From Micrococcaceae bacterium (GTDB taxonomy: Bacteria; Actinomycetota; Actinomycetes; Actinomycetales; Micrococcaceae): 64,000 nucleotides of DNA. Positions 45,767 through 55,459 of the stretch are shown here, in pieces (the first letter of the stretch is position 1; the number at the start of each line of letters is the position of its first letter). Location of the stretch: assembly GCA_025465475.1 (NCBI GenBank), contig JAODMR010000100.1, forward strand, positions 1 to 64,000. Reading direction: 5' to 3'. Under the pieces are notes generated by a model. The model did not search any database. It had not been told where the DNA came from and was given only the letters and a program-made list of their open reading frames with translations. Position numbers and translations under genes: made by a program.

Positions 45767-46876
45767 TTAGGCCGGCTCGGGCAGGCTGACCCGGACGATC
45801 CGGACAATGCGATCCAGGCTCAGGGTCATCGACGCGGTGGCGCTCACTGGTTTTTCCGGCGAGCCAAGTCGGTGATAGTAGGCGGAGACGTGTTCGACGG
45901 CGGCAGCTGCGGCGCGCAGTTGCGCCCGGGCGTCGCCGTCGTTCCAGCACTGCAGCAGTGCGCCCGTTTCGGTCAGCGCCTGCCCCAGCGGGCCGCACAG
46001 CTCAGCCGGAACGGGGTTTTGCCGGGACTGCTGGTAGATGGCGTCGGCCAGGACCTCGGTGATGTCCTGCACGTGGAAGGTGACCCGCTCCAACTGGCGC
46101 ACGTGAGCGTAGTCGGCGTTGAGGTCCCGGTGGTGGCGCCATTGGCGGGGATTTCCGCGCCTGCTGCTGTCCGCTTCACCGACGGCGGTGCGGACGTCCC
46201 GTGCCGCGTCGGCCAGGCGGTCCTGCCGTCGGGACCAGTCCTCGTGGTCAGGTGGCCACCGCTCCGCCATGGCGGCTCCCATGTCGGCCAGCTGCCCCGC
46301 GAGTTCCTGCCGGCCGCGTTCCAGGCTGGCGGCAGCAGCACTGAAGCGCAGCGGCGGAAGAAGCAGCAGGTTCACCGCCAGCCCCACGGCCACTCCCACG
46401 GCCGTCTGCAACAGGTAGCCGAACGAGAATGAGCCCGGATCGGCGCCGCCAACCACCAGCACAAAGAGTGCAGCGGTGGGGATCCAGTCCTTGCCGCCCC
46501 CCACGCGAGGCACCCCGGAGAGCAGGATGCCCAGTCCGATAACGGACCCCACCAGCCAGGGCGTGGGCCGTCCGAACGCGGCCAGCGCGAACGCCAGACC
46601 CACGCCGCAGGCCAGGCCCGCGAGGCTTTGCAACCCCTGTCGAAGCGAACCGGCGACCGTCGGGTACATCGTGATGAGGGCACCGAACGGGGCGTAGTAA
46701 GGCACCTCGGCCGCGGGACCGGGCATCAACGGGGCGAGCGTCCACGCGATGCCCGCTGCCAGCGCGGCCTTGCCGGCCAGCTGTAGGCGGGCCGGCGCGA
46801 ACACGGCACGGACCGTGAGTGCTGCCCGGGAGGGGATCGTGCGCAGGACAGGGCGGACGGATCGGATTTCGGGCAT
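45767..46876 (-). CDS. FUSC-family/aromatic acid exporter-like membrane protein
   Basis: YYAPFGALITMYPTVAGSLRQGLQSLAGLACGVGLAFALAAFG. Confidence 0.75.
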   Translation of the reverse strand: MPEIRSVRPVLRTIPSRAALTVRAVFAPARLQLAGKAALAAGIAWTLAPLMPGPAAEVPYYAPFGALITMYPTVAGSLRQGLQSLAGLACGVGLAFALAAFGRPTPWLVGSVIGLGILLSGVPRVGGGKDWIPTAALFVLVVGGADPGSFSFGYLLQTAVGVAVGLAVNLLLLPPLRFSAAAASLERGRQELAGQLADMGAAMAERWPPDHEDWSRRQDRLADAARDVRTAVGEADSSRRGNPRQWRHHRDLNADYAHVRQLERVTFHVQDITEVLADAIYQQSRQNPVPAELCGPLGQALTETGALLQCWNDGDARAQLRAAAAAVEHVSAYYHRLGSPEKPVSATASMTLSLDRIVRIVRVSLPEPA

Positions 46877-46931
46877 CCGGCCAGTATTCCGCACGGGCCC
46901 GGTAGAGGTCCAACCGCCACCCGACTGAGGT

Positions 46932-47023
46932 GTCAGCGGAGCCGGGTCAGCGGAGCCGGGTCAGCGGAGCGGGGTCAGCCGAGCCGGGTCAGCCGAGCCG
47001 GGTCAGCGGAGCGGGGTCAGCGG
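46932..47023. repeat. 14-bp tandem repeat array (GTCAGCSGAGCSGG), 6 full copies plus a partial
   Basis: Units at 46932, 46946, 46960, 46974, 46988, 47002; partial unit overlaps the stop of the gene at 47017. Confidence 0.93.
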
Positions 47024-48105
47024 CGGCCTTCGGGGATTTCCTGCAGGTGCAACCGGAAGAAGTCCTCGATCCGGCGCCACGCGTCAGCGGCGGCCTCCGG
47101 GTTGGGTCCGGCCCCCATGATGAGCTTCGCCACCGGCTGCAGCCAGGCCGGTCCAGTCGGTGCGTCGTTGAGGAAGCCGTGGCCCGCCCCCGGGTAGGAC
47201 TTCACATCGGAGGGAATACCCTTGCGGCGCAGCGCCTTTTCCAGCCGTGGCTTGGCCCGCAGCAGCGTCAGATCCCGCTTGCCGTAGCTGGCCACCACGG
47301 GACAGGCTCCCTCAAGGACTTCGGAAATGTTCTTGGGCACAGGGCCGTAGTTGACGGCCGCCGCGCTGAAGCCGCGGGAGGCCGAGGCGAGGGCGAACCC
47401 GCCGCCCATGCAGAAGCCCAGTACTCCTGCCACGCCGGTGCAGTCGGTGCGGTTGAGCAGGAACCGCCGCGCAGCTTCGATGTCCGAGAAGGCCCTGCCC
47501 CGACCTTCGGATAGTGCGCGGAAGGTGGCGGAAAGGCACCGGCGTGACGTGCCGGCGCTGAACAGGTCCGGCATCAGGACCAGGAAGCCCGCGTCAGCCA
47601 TGCGCTGCACCTGGCGCAGCATGACGTCGTCAATGGCGAATGCCTCGTGCAGCATGACCACTGCCGGCCAGGGGCCCTGCGTGTTGGGGACGCCAAGGTA
47701 ACCACGCAGCTCCGGAGTGCGATCCGGCACCGGCACATCGATCGGAACCTCAAAGACCTTCGGTGGCAGTCCGTTGCGGTGCAGGTGAACGCTGGTGCCG
47801 GTTCCCGCCGGGTCCTCCGCCGGGGCCACATACACTTCGGAGAGCTGTTCCACCGACGCTTCGGTGCGGCGGTAGCGGGCCTCGTCGACGACGTCCTGCC
47901 GCACCACGTAGGCGTTGCCGATGGACGCGTCCCGGGCGACGGTGCTCAGCCAGGTTCCCGGCGGCGGGGAGATGCGGCGGCGCACCATCGCGTCCCGGAG
48001 CATGTCCACGATTTCCTCGGTCGTTTCCCCGTCAACCCGGTCCACCACTTCAAGGATCGCCAGCTGCAGTTGGACGTCGCTCCGGTTCTGTCCGGGATTC
48101 TCCAC
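47017..48105 (-). CDS. Dienelactone hydrolase-family protein with extra N-terminal domain
   Basis: C-terminal DLH (VVMLHEAFAID, GVLGFCMGGGFAL, YPGAGHGFL); about 110-aa N-terminal helical extension. Confidence 0.85.
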   Translation of the reverse strand: MENPGQNRSDVQLQLAILEVVDRVDGETTEEIVDMLRDAMVRRRISPPPGTWLSTVARDASIGNAYVVRQDVVDEARYRRTEASVEQLSEVYVAPAEDPAGTGTSVHLHRNGLPPKVFEVPIDVPVPDRTPELRGYLGVPNTQGPWPAVVMLHEAFAIDDVMLRQVQRMADAGFLVLMPDLFSAGTSRRCLSATFRALSEGRGRAFSDIEAARRFLLNRTDCTGVAGVLGFCMGGGFALASASRGFSAAAVNYGPVPKNISEVLEGACPVVASYGKRDLTLLRAKPRLEKALRRKGIPSDVKSYPGAGHGFLNDAPTGPAWLQPVAKLIMGAGPNPEAAADAWRRIEDFFRLHLQEIPEGRR

Positions 48106-48173
48106 TGGTACCTTCTTTCGTGCCGTCAGTACTTTTACTTATACACCAGCACGGGCGCCGGGCCCGCTGTTGG

Positions 48174-48680
48174 CTACAGGCTTCGTATCATCCGGGTGTT
48201 GCCCAGGGTGTTGGGCTTCACCCGGGCCAGGTCCAGGAACTCGGCGACGCCTTCATCGTGGGAGCGCAGCAGCTCCGAGTAGACGGCCGGGTCGACGGCA
48301 GACTGGTCGGCCATCACCTGAAAGCCGTGCCGTTGGAAAAAGTCCACCTCGAAGGTCAGGCAGAAAAGCCTGCTGACGCCCAGTTCCCGGGCGTCATGAA
48401 CCAGCTGCTCCACCAGGGCCTTGCCGACGCCGTGGCCGCGCCATTGCTCCGCCGTGGCCAGGGTCCGGATTTCTGCCAGGTCCTCCCACATCACGTGCAG
48501 GGCTCCACAGCCGATCACATCGCCTTCGGCTTCCGCGATGCGGAACTCCTGCAGGCCCTCATAATAGGCGACTGTCTCCTTGGCCATCAGGATCCGCTGT
48601 TCCGCCAGCGGGGCCACCAGCCGTTTGATGGGCCCGACGTCGGAGGTGCGGGCGGGTCGAAGGTGGAAGGCGTCGCTCAC
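48174..48680 (-). CDS. argA: GNAT acetyltransferase, short N-acetylglutamate synthase type
   Basis: LRPARTSDVGPIKRLVAPLAEQRILMAKETVAYYEGLQEF; LATAEQWRGHGVGKALVEQLV; FFQRHGF. Confidence 0.8.
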   Translation of the reverse strand: MSDAFHLRPARTSDVGPIKRLVAPLAEQRILMAKETVAYYEGLQEFRIAEAEGDVIGCGALHVMWEDLAEIRTLATAEQWRGHGVGKALVEQLVHDARELGVSRLFCLTFEVDFFQRHGFQVMADQSAVDPAVYSELLRSHDEGVAEFLDLARVKPNTLGNTRMIRSL

Positions 48681-48717
48681 CGGTTCAGTCTACGGCGGGA
48701 AAAGGTGAGGCAACGTC

Positions 48718-48753
48718 GACGGCGCCCTCCCCGTCAGAGGGGAGGGCGCCGTC
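48718..48753. terminator. Stem-loop GACGGCGCCCTCCCC-GTCAGA-GGGGAGGGCGCCGTC
   Basis: Perfect 15-bp arms between clpC and argA-like genes. Confidence 0.75.
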
Positions 48754-48806
48754 GTCGTTGGTGCCGCGTGTTGACCGGGTGCCGAGAACCCGGGGAGGTT
48801 CGCCGG

Positions 48807-51296
48807 TCAGGCTCCGGCGGGCAGGGCGTCCGGAACGCTGGGCTTGGCGTTGCCTTCGAAGACGAACTTGGCCTCGTCACCGGAGCCTTCCACGTCCACC
48901 ACCACGATGTCGCCGGCCTTGATCTCGCCGAAGAGGATCTTCTCCGAGAGCTGGTCCTCGATTTCGCGCTGGATGGTCCGGCGCAGCGGCCGGGCTCCCA
49001 TGGCGGGATCGTAGCCGCGGGTGGCGAGCAGGACCTTTGCGGCGTTGGTCAGCTCGATGCCCATGTCCTTGTCCTTCAGGCGGCCTTCGAGCCGGGCGAC
49101 GAACATGTCGACGATCTCGATGATCTCGTCCTGCGTCAGCTGCGGGAAGACCACCACGTCATCGACGCGGTTCAGGAACTCGGGGCGGAAGTGCTGCTTG
49201 AGTTCCTCCGTGACGCGGGCCCGCATCCGGTTGTAGCCGGTCTGCGTGTCGGTGCCTGATTGGAAACCGGTGGCAACGCTCTTGGAGATGTCGCGGGTTC
49301 CAAGGTTGGTGGTCATGATGATCACCGTGTTCTTGAAGTCCACCACACGGCCCTGGCTGTCGGTCAGCCTGCCGTCCTCCAGGATCTGCAGCAGCGAGTT
49401 GAACAGGTCCGCGTGGGCCTTTTCCACCTCGTCGAACAGGACCACGGAGAACGGGCGGCGGCGGACCTTTTCGGTCAGCTGTCCGCCTTCCTCGTAACCG
49501 ACGTATCCGGGAGGGGCACCGAAGAGCCGGGACACGGTGTGCTTTTCGGAGTACTCGGACATGTCAAGGGTGATCAGGGCGTCCTCCTCACCGAAGAGGA
49601 ATTCCGCCAGCGCCTTGGCAAGTTCGGTCTTTCCGACGCCGGTGGGGCCGGCGAAGATGAACGAACCGCCGGGACGCTTGGGGTCCTTCAGGCCGGCACG
49701 GGTGCGCCTGATGGCCTGCGAGATGGAACGGATCGCCTCGTTTTGCCCGACGACGCGCTTGTGCAGCTCGTCTTCCATGTGCAGCAGGCGGGAGGATTCC
49801 TCTTCCGTCAGCTTGAAGACGGGGATGCCGGTGGAGTTCGCGAGCACCTCGGCGATGAGTTCCTCATCCACCTCGGAGACGTCGTCCAGCCCGCCGGACT
49901 TCCACTGGCGTTCCTTCTCCGTACGTTCGGAGATGAGCTTCTGTTCCTTGTCCCGCAGCGAAGCGGCGCCTTCGAAGTCCTGCGAGTCGATCGCGGACTC
50001 CTTTTCGCGCTTCACTTCGGCGATGACTTCGTCCATGGCCTTGAGCTCCGGCGGGGCGGTCATCCGGCGGATGCGGAGCCGGGCACCTGCCTCGTCGATC
50101 AGGTCGATGGCCTTGTCGGGCAGGAACCGGTCGCTGATGTAACGCTCTGCCAGGTTGGCTGCCGCGGCCAGGGCGCCGTCGGTGATGGAAACCCGGTGGT
50201 GGGCTTCGTAGCGGTCCCGCAGGCCCTTGAGGATCTCGATCGCGTGGGCGACGTTTGGTTCCTGTACCTGGATCGGCTGGAACCGGCGTTCCAGGGCCGC
50301 GTCCTTTTCGATGTGCTTGCGGTACTCATCCAGCGTGGTGGCACCGATGGTCTGCAGTTCGCCACGGGCCAACATGGGCTTGAGGATGGACGCGGCATCG
50401 ATGGCGCCCTCGGCGGCTCCGGCACCGACCAGGGTGTGGATCTCGTCGATGAACAGAATGATGTCTCCGCGGGTACGGATTTCCTTGAGGACCTTCTTCA
50501 GCCGCTCTTCAAAGTCACCGCGGTAGCGGGAACCGGCCACGAGGGATCCCAGGTCAAGGGTGTACAGCTGCTTGTCGCGGATGGTTTCCGGAACGTCGCC
50601 GCGCACGATGGCCTGGGCCAGGCCTTCCACGACGGCTGTCTTACCGACGCCGGGTTCACCAATCAGCACCGGGTTGTTCTTGGTGCGGCGGGAAAGAACC
50701 TGCATGACGCGTTCCATCTCCTGCGCACGGCCGATGACGGGGTCAAGCTTGTTTTCCCGGGCGGCCTGGGTCAGGTTCCGGCCGAACTGGTCGAGGACCA
50801 CCGAGCCGGCGGGTGTGCCCTCCTGGGGTCCGGTGCCGCTGGCGACGGGCTCTTTGCCCTGGTAGCCGGAGAGCAGCTGGATGACCTGCTGGCGGACCCG
50901 GTTCAGGTCTGCGCCGAGCTTGACCAGGACCTGGGCGGCAACGCCTTCACCCTCGCGGATGAGACCGAGCAGGATGTGCTCGGTGCCGATGTAGTTGTGG
51001 CCGAGCTGCAAAGCTTCCCGCAGTGAGAGCTCCAGCACCTTTTTGGCGCGGGGCGTGAAGGGGATGTGGCCGCTGGGGGCCTGCTGGCCCTGGCCAATGA
51101 TCTCCTGGACCTGCTCACGCACACCGTCGAGGGAAATGCTCAGCGATTCCAGGGCCTTGGCTGCCACCCCCTCGCCCTCATGAATGAGGCCCAGCAGGAT
51201 GTGCTCAGTGCCGATGTAATTGTGGTTGAGCATGCGGGCCTCTTCTTGGGCCAGCACGACAACACGTCGGGCTCGATCAGTAAATCGTTCAAACAT
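48807..51296 (-). CDS. clpC: ATP-dependent Clp protease ATPase subunit ClpC
   Basis: [37 protein letters not shown]; two AAA+ domains ([32 protein letters not shown]). Confidence 0.98.
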   Translation of the reverse strand: MFERFTDRARRVVVLAQEEARMLNHNYIGTEHILLGLIHEGEGVAAKALESLSISLDGVREQVQEIIGQGQQAPSGHIPFTPRAKKVLELSLREALQLGHNYIGTEHILLGLIREGEGVAAQVLVKLGADLNRVRQQVIQLLSGYQGKEPVASGTGPQEGTPAGSVVLDQFGRNLTQAARENKLDPVIGRAQEMERVMQVLSRRTKNNPVLIGEPGVGKTAVVEGLAQAIVRGDVPETIRDKQLYTLDLGSLVAGSRYRGDFEERLKKVLKEIRTRGDIILFIDEIHTLVGAGAAEGAIDAASILKPMLARGELQTIGATTLDEYRKHIEKDAALERRFQPIQVQEPNVAHAIEILKGLRDRYEAHHRVSITDGALAAAANLAERYISDRFLPDKAIDLIDEAGARLRIRRMTAPPELKAMDEVIAEVKREKESAIDSQDFEGAASLRDKEQKLISERTEKERQWKSGGLDDVSEVDEELIAEVLANSTGIPVFKLTEEESSRLLHMEDELHKRVVGQNEAIRSISQAIRRTRAGLKDPKRPGGSFIFAGPTGVGKTELAKALAEFLFGEEDALITLDMSEYSEKHTVSRLFGAPPGYVGYEEGGQLTEKVRRRPFSVVLFDEVEKAHADLFNSLLQILEDGRLTDSQGRVVDFKNTVIIMTTNLGTRDISKSVATGFQSGTDTQTGYNRMRARVTEELKQHFRPEFLNRVDDVVVFPQLTQDEIIEIVDMFVARLEGRLKDKDMGIELTNAAKVLLATRGYDPAMGARPLRRTIQREIEDQLSEKILFGEIKAGDIVVVDVEGSGDEAKFVFEGNAKPSVPDALPAGA

Positions 51297-51315
51297 TTCG
51301 CCACACTCCTAGCTA

Positions 51316-51338
51316 CTGCGTACTTCGATGCTACGCAG
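51316..51338. promoter_or_regulatory. Inverted repeat CTGCGTA-N9-TACGCAG upstream of clpC
   Basis: Exact 7-bp arms, 20-42 nt upstream of the clpC ATG. Confidence 0.4.
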
Positions 51339-51403
51339 GTCCCGGACTGGATGGGAGCTTGTTCGCTCCCGGGGAAATATGGCGCTCAGCCGCGAGGGGC
51401 GGC

Positions 51404-51736
51404 TCAGGAATGGGCGGAGTGGTAGGCCTCTTGGATTTCGGCCTGGATGCGCCCGCGTTCGCGGACCTCGTAGCCGTTCTCCCGCGCCCAGGCCCGGATG
51501 GCGCCGACGTCCTGGCTGCGGCCGGAGGCGGGCTTGTTCTTGGCCGGCGCTCCGGATCTGCCGCTGACCTTGCGGGCCTTCGCGACGTAGGGCTGCAGCG
51601 CGGAGCGCAGGTTCTCGGCGTTGCCGCCGGAGAGATCGATTTCGTAGCTCGTTCCATCCAGGCCGAATCGGACCGTTTCATCGGCTGTTCCGCCGTCAAC
51701 GTCATCCACCAGAATGATCTTTACCTTTTGTGCCAT
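51404..51736 (-). CDS. lsr2: Lsr2 family nucleoid-associated protein
   Basis: MAQKVKIILVDDVDGGTADETVRFGLDGTSYEIDLS...; C-terminal IRAWARENGYEVRERGRIQAEIQEAY. Confidence 0.95.
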   Translation of the reverse strand: MAQKVKIILVDDVDGGTADETVRFGLDGTSYEIDLSGGNAENLRSALQPYVAKARKVSGRSGAPAKNKPASGRSQDVGAIRAWARENGYEVRERGRIQAEIQEAYHSAHS

Positions 51737-51791
51737 CACTCGACCTCGATTTCCCGTAGGGATATGGCTTTCCGGTTTTGTGCCTGCTTAG

Positions 51792-51820
51792 AGTATGGAC
51801 GCGTCCACGCGGCCCGTCAA
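51792..51820 (-). promoter_or_regulatory. lsr2 promoter TTGACG-N17-CATACT
   Basis: 5/6 -35 and 4/6 -10 with 17-bp spacing on the reverse strand. Confidence 0.55.
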
Positions 51821-51851
51821 AGAAATGACGGTTCGCGTGGATAATCGGAAT

Positions 51852-51995
51852 CTAATCCCGTTTTTGGGCAGCTTCCCGTTCCGCGGCGGCAAGTGCCTCA
51901 CGCTCGGCCCGGTCGGCATTGAAGATTGACCTGATGGCGAAGTAGAAAAGTACGCCAACGGCCAGTGACGGAAGAATTACTGCTAGGTATTCCAT
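51852..51995 (-). CDS. 47-aa single-pass membrane microprotein
   Basis: MEYLAVILPSLAVGVLFYFAIRSIFNADRAEREALAAAEREAAQKRD; not in the ORF track (below length cut-off). Confidence 0.75.
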   Translation of the reverse strand: MEYLAVILPSLAVGVLFYFAIRSIFNADRAEREALAAAEREAAQKRD

Positions 51996-52007
51996 TTATT
52001 CCGGCTT

Positions 52008-53570
52008 CTATTCGGGTTTCATGAGGGGGAAGAGAATCGCCTCGCGGATTCCCACGCCGGTAAAGAGCATTACCAACCGGTCAATGCCCAGGCCCAGGCC
52101 GCCCATGGGCGGGGCTCCGTATTCCAGGGCGCGCAGGAAGTCCTCGTCGAGCTGCATCGCCTCGGGGTCGCCGGCTGCGGCCTGTCGGGACTGCAGGGTC
52201 AGGCGTTCGCGCTGGATCACCGGGTCTACCAGCTCGGAAAAGGCGGTGCCCGTCTCCTTGCCGTCGATGATGAGGTCCCAGGCTTCGATCAAGCGGTCGT
52301 CGCTGCGGTGCGGGCGGGCCAGCGGCTGCGCGGAGGGCGGGTAATCGCACACAAAGGTTGGCTGGATGAGCGTCGGTTCGACGATTTCACCGAAGAGTTC
52401 GACGGCCAGTTTCTCCGCGTCCCAGGCCAGGTCTGCCTTCACCTGGTGCCGGGCCGCGACGTCGCGCAGTACTGCGACAGGGGTGTCGGGGGTGAGGTCC
52501 TGTCCGACGGCGTCCGAGAGGCCCTTGTACAGCGGCAACCAGGCCCATTCACCGTCCAGGTTCACCGTGCCGCGGGGCGTCTCAATGATGCGGGAACCGG
52601 CCGCGTCGGCGCTGGCCAGGATGATCCGCTGCATGATGCGGGCCATGCTGAACTGGTCCCCATAGGCTTCGTACGCCTCCAGCATGGTGAATTCGGGGCT
52701 GTGCGTGGAGTCGACGCCTTCGTTGCGGAAGACCCGGCCCAGCTCGAAGACCTTGTCGATGCCTCCCACCACTGCGCGCTTGAGGTAGAGCTCGATGGCG
52801 ATGCGGAGCGTCATGGGCTGGTCGAAGGCGTTCAGGTGCGTCCGGAACGGCCTGGCCGCGGCTCCGCCATGGACGAGCTGCAGGATGGGGGTTTCAAGCT
52901 CGATGTAGTCCTCGCCGTGGAGGGTGTCGCGGATGGCGCGCAGGATCGCCGAGCGGGTGCGCACCTGGGTCCGGGCTTGTTCTCGGACGATGAGGTCGAC
53001 GTACCGTTGCCGGACGCGCATTTCCTCGGAAAGTTCGGCGTGCAGCACGGGCAGGGGGCGCAGCGACTTGGCGGCCATCTGCCACCCGTCAGCCATGACG
53101 GAGAGTTCGCCACGCTTGGAGGTGATAACTTCACCGGAAACGAAGACGTGGTCCCCCAGGTCCACCAGTGCCTTCCAATCCTCCAACGCCTCAGCGCCGA
53201 CCTTGGCCAGGCTGAGCATGGCCTGCAGCCTGGTGCCGTCGCCCTCCTGCAGGGTGGCAAAACACAGTTTGCCGGTGTTGCGGACGAATACGACACGCCC
53301 GGTGACGCCGACGACGTCCCCTGTCGCCTCATCGGGTTCCAGTCCGGCGTACTTGTCCCGGATCTCGGCCAGGGTGTGGGTCCGCGCCACACCGACCGGA
53401 TAGGCCTCCCCGTGTTCCAGCAGGCGTGCCCGCTTTTCCATGCGGATCTGCATCTGCTCGGTGGCGTCAACGGCTCCGGGAGCCGGGGCCGCCACAGCAG
53501 CCGCGGCAGGAGCGGCTGCCGGCCCGGAAACCGTAGCTGGGGACGAGGGAGGGGTTGATTTCGATGTCAC
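52008..53570 (-). CDS. lysS: Lysyl-tRNA synthetase (class II)
   Basis: RVFRNEGVDSTHSPEFTMLEAYEAYGD; GLGLGIDRLVMLFTG; Ala/Pro-rich N-terminal extension. Confidence 0.96.
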   Translation of the reverse strand: MTSKSTPPSSPATVSGPAAAPAAAAVAAPAPGAVDATEQMQIRMEKRARLLEHGEAYPVGVARTHTLAEIRDKYAGLEPDEATGDVVGVTGRVVFVRNTGKLCFATLQEGDGTRLQAMLSLAKVGAEALEDWKALVDLGDHVFVSGEVITSKRGELSVMADGWQMAAKSLRPLPVLHAELSEEMRVRQRYVDLIVREQARTQVRTRSAILRAIRDTLHGEDYIELETPILQLVHGGAAARPFRTHLNAFDQPMTLRIAIELYLKRAVVGGIDKVFELGRVFRNEGVDSTHSPEFTMLEAYEAYGDQFSMARIMQRIILASADAAGSRIIETPRGTVNLDGEWAWLPLYKGLSDAVGQDLTPDTPVAVLRDVAARHQVKADLAWDAEKLAVELFGEIVEPTLIQPTFVCDYPPSAQPLARPHRSDDRLIEAWDLIIDGKETGTAFSELVDPVIQRERLTLQSRQAAAGDPEAMQLDEDFLRALEYGAPPMGGLGLGIDRLVMLFTGVGIREAILFPLMKPE

Positions 53571-53618
53571 AAGAATCCAGTTTAGTTGCTCGGACCCCGG
53601 GCCCCGTCCGGCCGATGC

Positions 53619-54497
53619 CTATCCGAGGGGCAGGTTGTCGATCAGCCGTACCGGTCCCACCCGGGCTGCGATCAGGGCCAGCGCGGTTCCCGTGAAGGGG
53701 GTGTGCCGGCAGTTTTCGGCCAGCGGCTGCAGCGTGTCCGGGTCCACCACGTCGAAATAGTCCAGATCCACCAGCGGTTGGCTCTTGATCATGGCGACGG
53801 CGGAGTCCAGGTCGAGCGGCTCGTGCCGTGCGGCCCGCTCACCCAGCAGCCGCAGCGCCCGGGCCAACACCGGCGCGGCTTCCCGCTCGGCCGCGGAGAG
53901 GAACCGGTTCCGGCTGGACAGTGCCAACCCGTCCTCGGCCCGGACGGTGGGAACGGCGACAATGTCCACCGGAAACGCCAGGTCGGCCACCATCCGCCGC
54001 ACCAGCACCAGCTGTTGGGCGTCCTTTTGCCCGAAGTAGGCGCGGTAGTGCGCTGCCGGGGACAACCCGAAATGCAGCAGCTTGGCAACCACGGTGAGGG
54101 CGCCGTCAAAGTGGCCCGGACGGGAGGCTCCCTCGAACATGGCGCCCAGCGTTCCGGCGGTCACGCTGACCAACGGCGGCCCGGCGGGGTACACCTCCGC
54201 GACGGTCGGCGCGAACACCAGGTCGACCCCCTGGTCCTCCAGCAGCTGCTGGTCTGCCGCCAGGGTACGGGGGTACCGGTCCAGGTCCGCCGCATCGCCG
54301 AATTGCAGCGGGTTGACGAAGATGCTGGCCACCGTCACGTCATTGGCGCGGACAGCGGCTGAGGCCAGCGCGGCGTGCCCTTCGTGCAGGGCGCCCATGG
54401 TCGGCACCAGGCCCAGGGCGGATCCGCCGCGGCGGGACAGCAGGTCCGCGGCGGCGGCCTTCAGTTCGGCGACGGTGGTCACGGTGGTGATGCTCAT
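53619..54497 (-). CDS. panC: Pantoate-beta-alanine ligase
   Basis: [47 protein letters not shown]. Confidence 0.95.
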   Translation of the reverse strand: MSITTVTTVAELKAAAADLLSRRGGSALGLVPTMGALHEGHAALASAAVRANDVTVASIFVNPLQFGDAADLDRYPRTLAADQQLLEDQGVDLVFAPTVAEVYPAGPPLVSVTAGTLGAMFEGASRPGHFDGALTVVAKLLHFGLSPAAHYRAYFGQKDAQQLVLVRRMVADLAFPVDIVAVPTVRAEDGLALSSRNRFLSAAEREAAPVLARALRLLGERAARHEPLDLDSAVAMIKSQPLVDLDYFDVVDPDTLQPLAENCRHTPFTGTALALIAARVGPVRLIDNLPLG

Positions 54498-55459
54498 GGC
54501 TGGTGGGGTTCCTTCCCTGGTGCTGCTGCACCTGGTGCGTTGTCCGTTACCGGGCCGGTAACCCCGGCCAGGGCGGTGGTGATGTCCAACAGTTGTCCGT
54601 TGCTGAGCTTGCCGCGTCGAAACGCCCGCTCGGCGGTGGCGGCGGCCATGGCGACGTAGGCTGCCGGGATGTCTGCCGCCCGACCGCCGTCGGCGCTGCG
54701 CCCGTAATCGTGCAGCGCCTCCACGTGGGCGGTGACGGTGCTGACATCTCCCCGGGCGACCGGCCCGGTGAGGGCTGCTTCCCCGCTGGCCAGGGCGTTC
54801 TCGAGGGCGGCGCGCAGCAGTGGTCCGAGCACGCGTTCGGGGGCGTCCAGTCCCAGATCGGCCAGCAGCTGGGCTGATTGCGCGACCAGGGTGCCCAGGT
54901 GGTTGGACGCGTGCGCCAGGGCGGCGTGGTAGAGCACCCGGTCGCCTTCGGCGATGACGACGGGTTCGGCGCCCATTTCCACGACCAGGGCCTGGGCGAT
55001 GGGAAGCATGGCCGGATCGGCGCTCACTCCGAAACTGCAATCGGGCAGCCGGGCCAGGTCCAGGGTGAGCCCGGTGAATGTCATGGCCGGGTGCAACGCC
55101 AACACAATCGCCCCGGCGGCCCGGGCGGGCGCCAGCACCCCGGTGCCGTGACGGCCTGAGGTGTGCGCCACCAATTGTCCCTGCTGCCATGCCCCGGTGG
55201 CAGCGAGCCCACCGACCAGGTCCGGCAGCACGTCGTCGGGCACGGCCAGCAGCACCAGTTCGGCCCGTTCCACGATTTCCGGGATGTCCAGCACCGGCAC
55301 CCCCGGGAGCAGGTTGGCGGCCCGTTCAAGGGAATCGGCGGAGACGGCGGAGACTCCGACGACGGCGTGGCCCGCCGCCCGCAGCGCGGCGCCCAGCACC
55401 GCACCGACCCTTCCGGCGCCGATGATTCCGATGCCCAACCGGCCTGGCTTACTGTTCAT
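54494..55459 (-). CDS. Rossmann-like/DUF2520 domain protein
   Basis: [44 protein letters not shown]-overlaps panC. Confidence 0.88.
   Translation of the reverse strand: MNSKPGRLGIGIIGAGRVGAVLGAALRAAGHAVVGVSAVSADSLERAANLLPGVPVLDIPEIVERAELVLLAVPDDVLPDLVGGLAATGAWQQGQLVAHTSGRHGTGVLAPARAAGAIVLALHPAMTFTGLTLDLARLPDCSFGVSADPAMLPIAQALVVEMGAEPVVIAEGDRVLYHAALAHASNHLGTLVAQSAQLLADLGLDAPERVLGPLLRAALENALASGEAALTGPVARGDVSTVTAHVEALHDYGRSADGGRAADIPAAYVAMAAATAERAFRRGKLSNGQLLDITTALAGVTGPVTDNAPGAAAPGKEPHQP

Noticed and set aside
46932-47023. Possible CRISPR array
   Set aside because: Units are 14 bp, contiguous and without spacers; no cas genes in the window.
49260-51026. 588-aa + strand ORF opposite clpC
   Set aside because: Antisense shadow of a strongly conserved ClpC reading frame; composition (His/Gln/Asp/Gly-rich) is typical of GC-rich codon-bias artefacts.
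52308-53558. 416-aa + strand ORF opposite lysS
   Set aside because: Antisense to LysS with clear class II motifs.
52008-53570. lysS N-terminal Ala/Pro-rich extension as a novel domain
   Set aside because: Low-complexity; likely a disordered extension or mis-set start, with no evidence of a folded domain.
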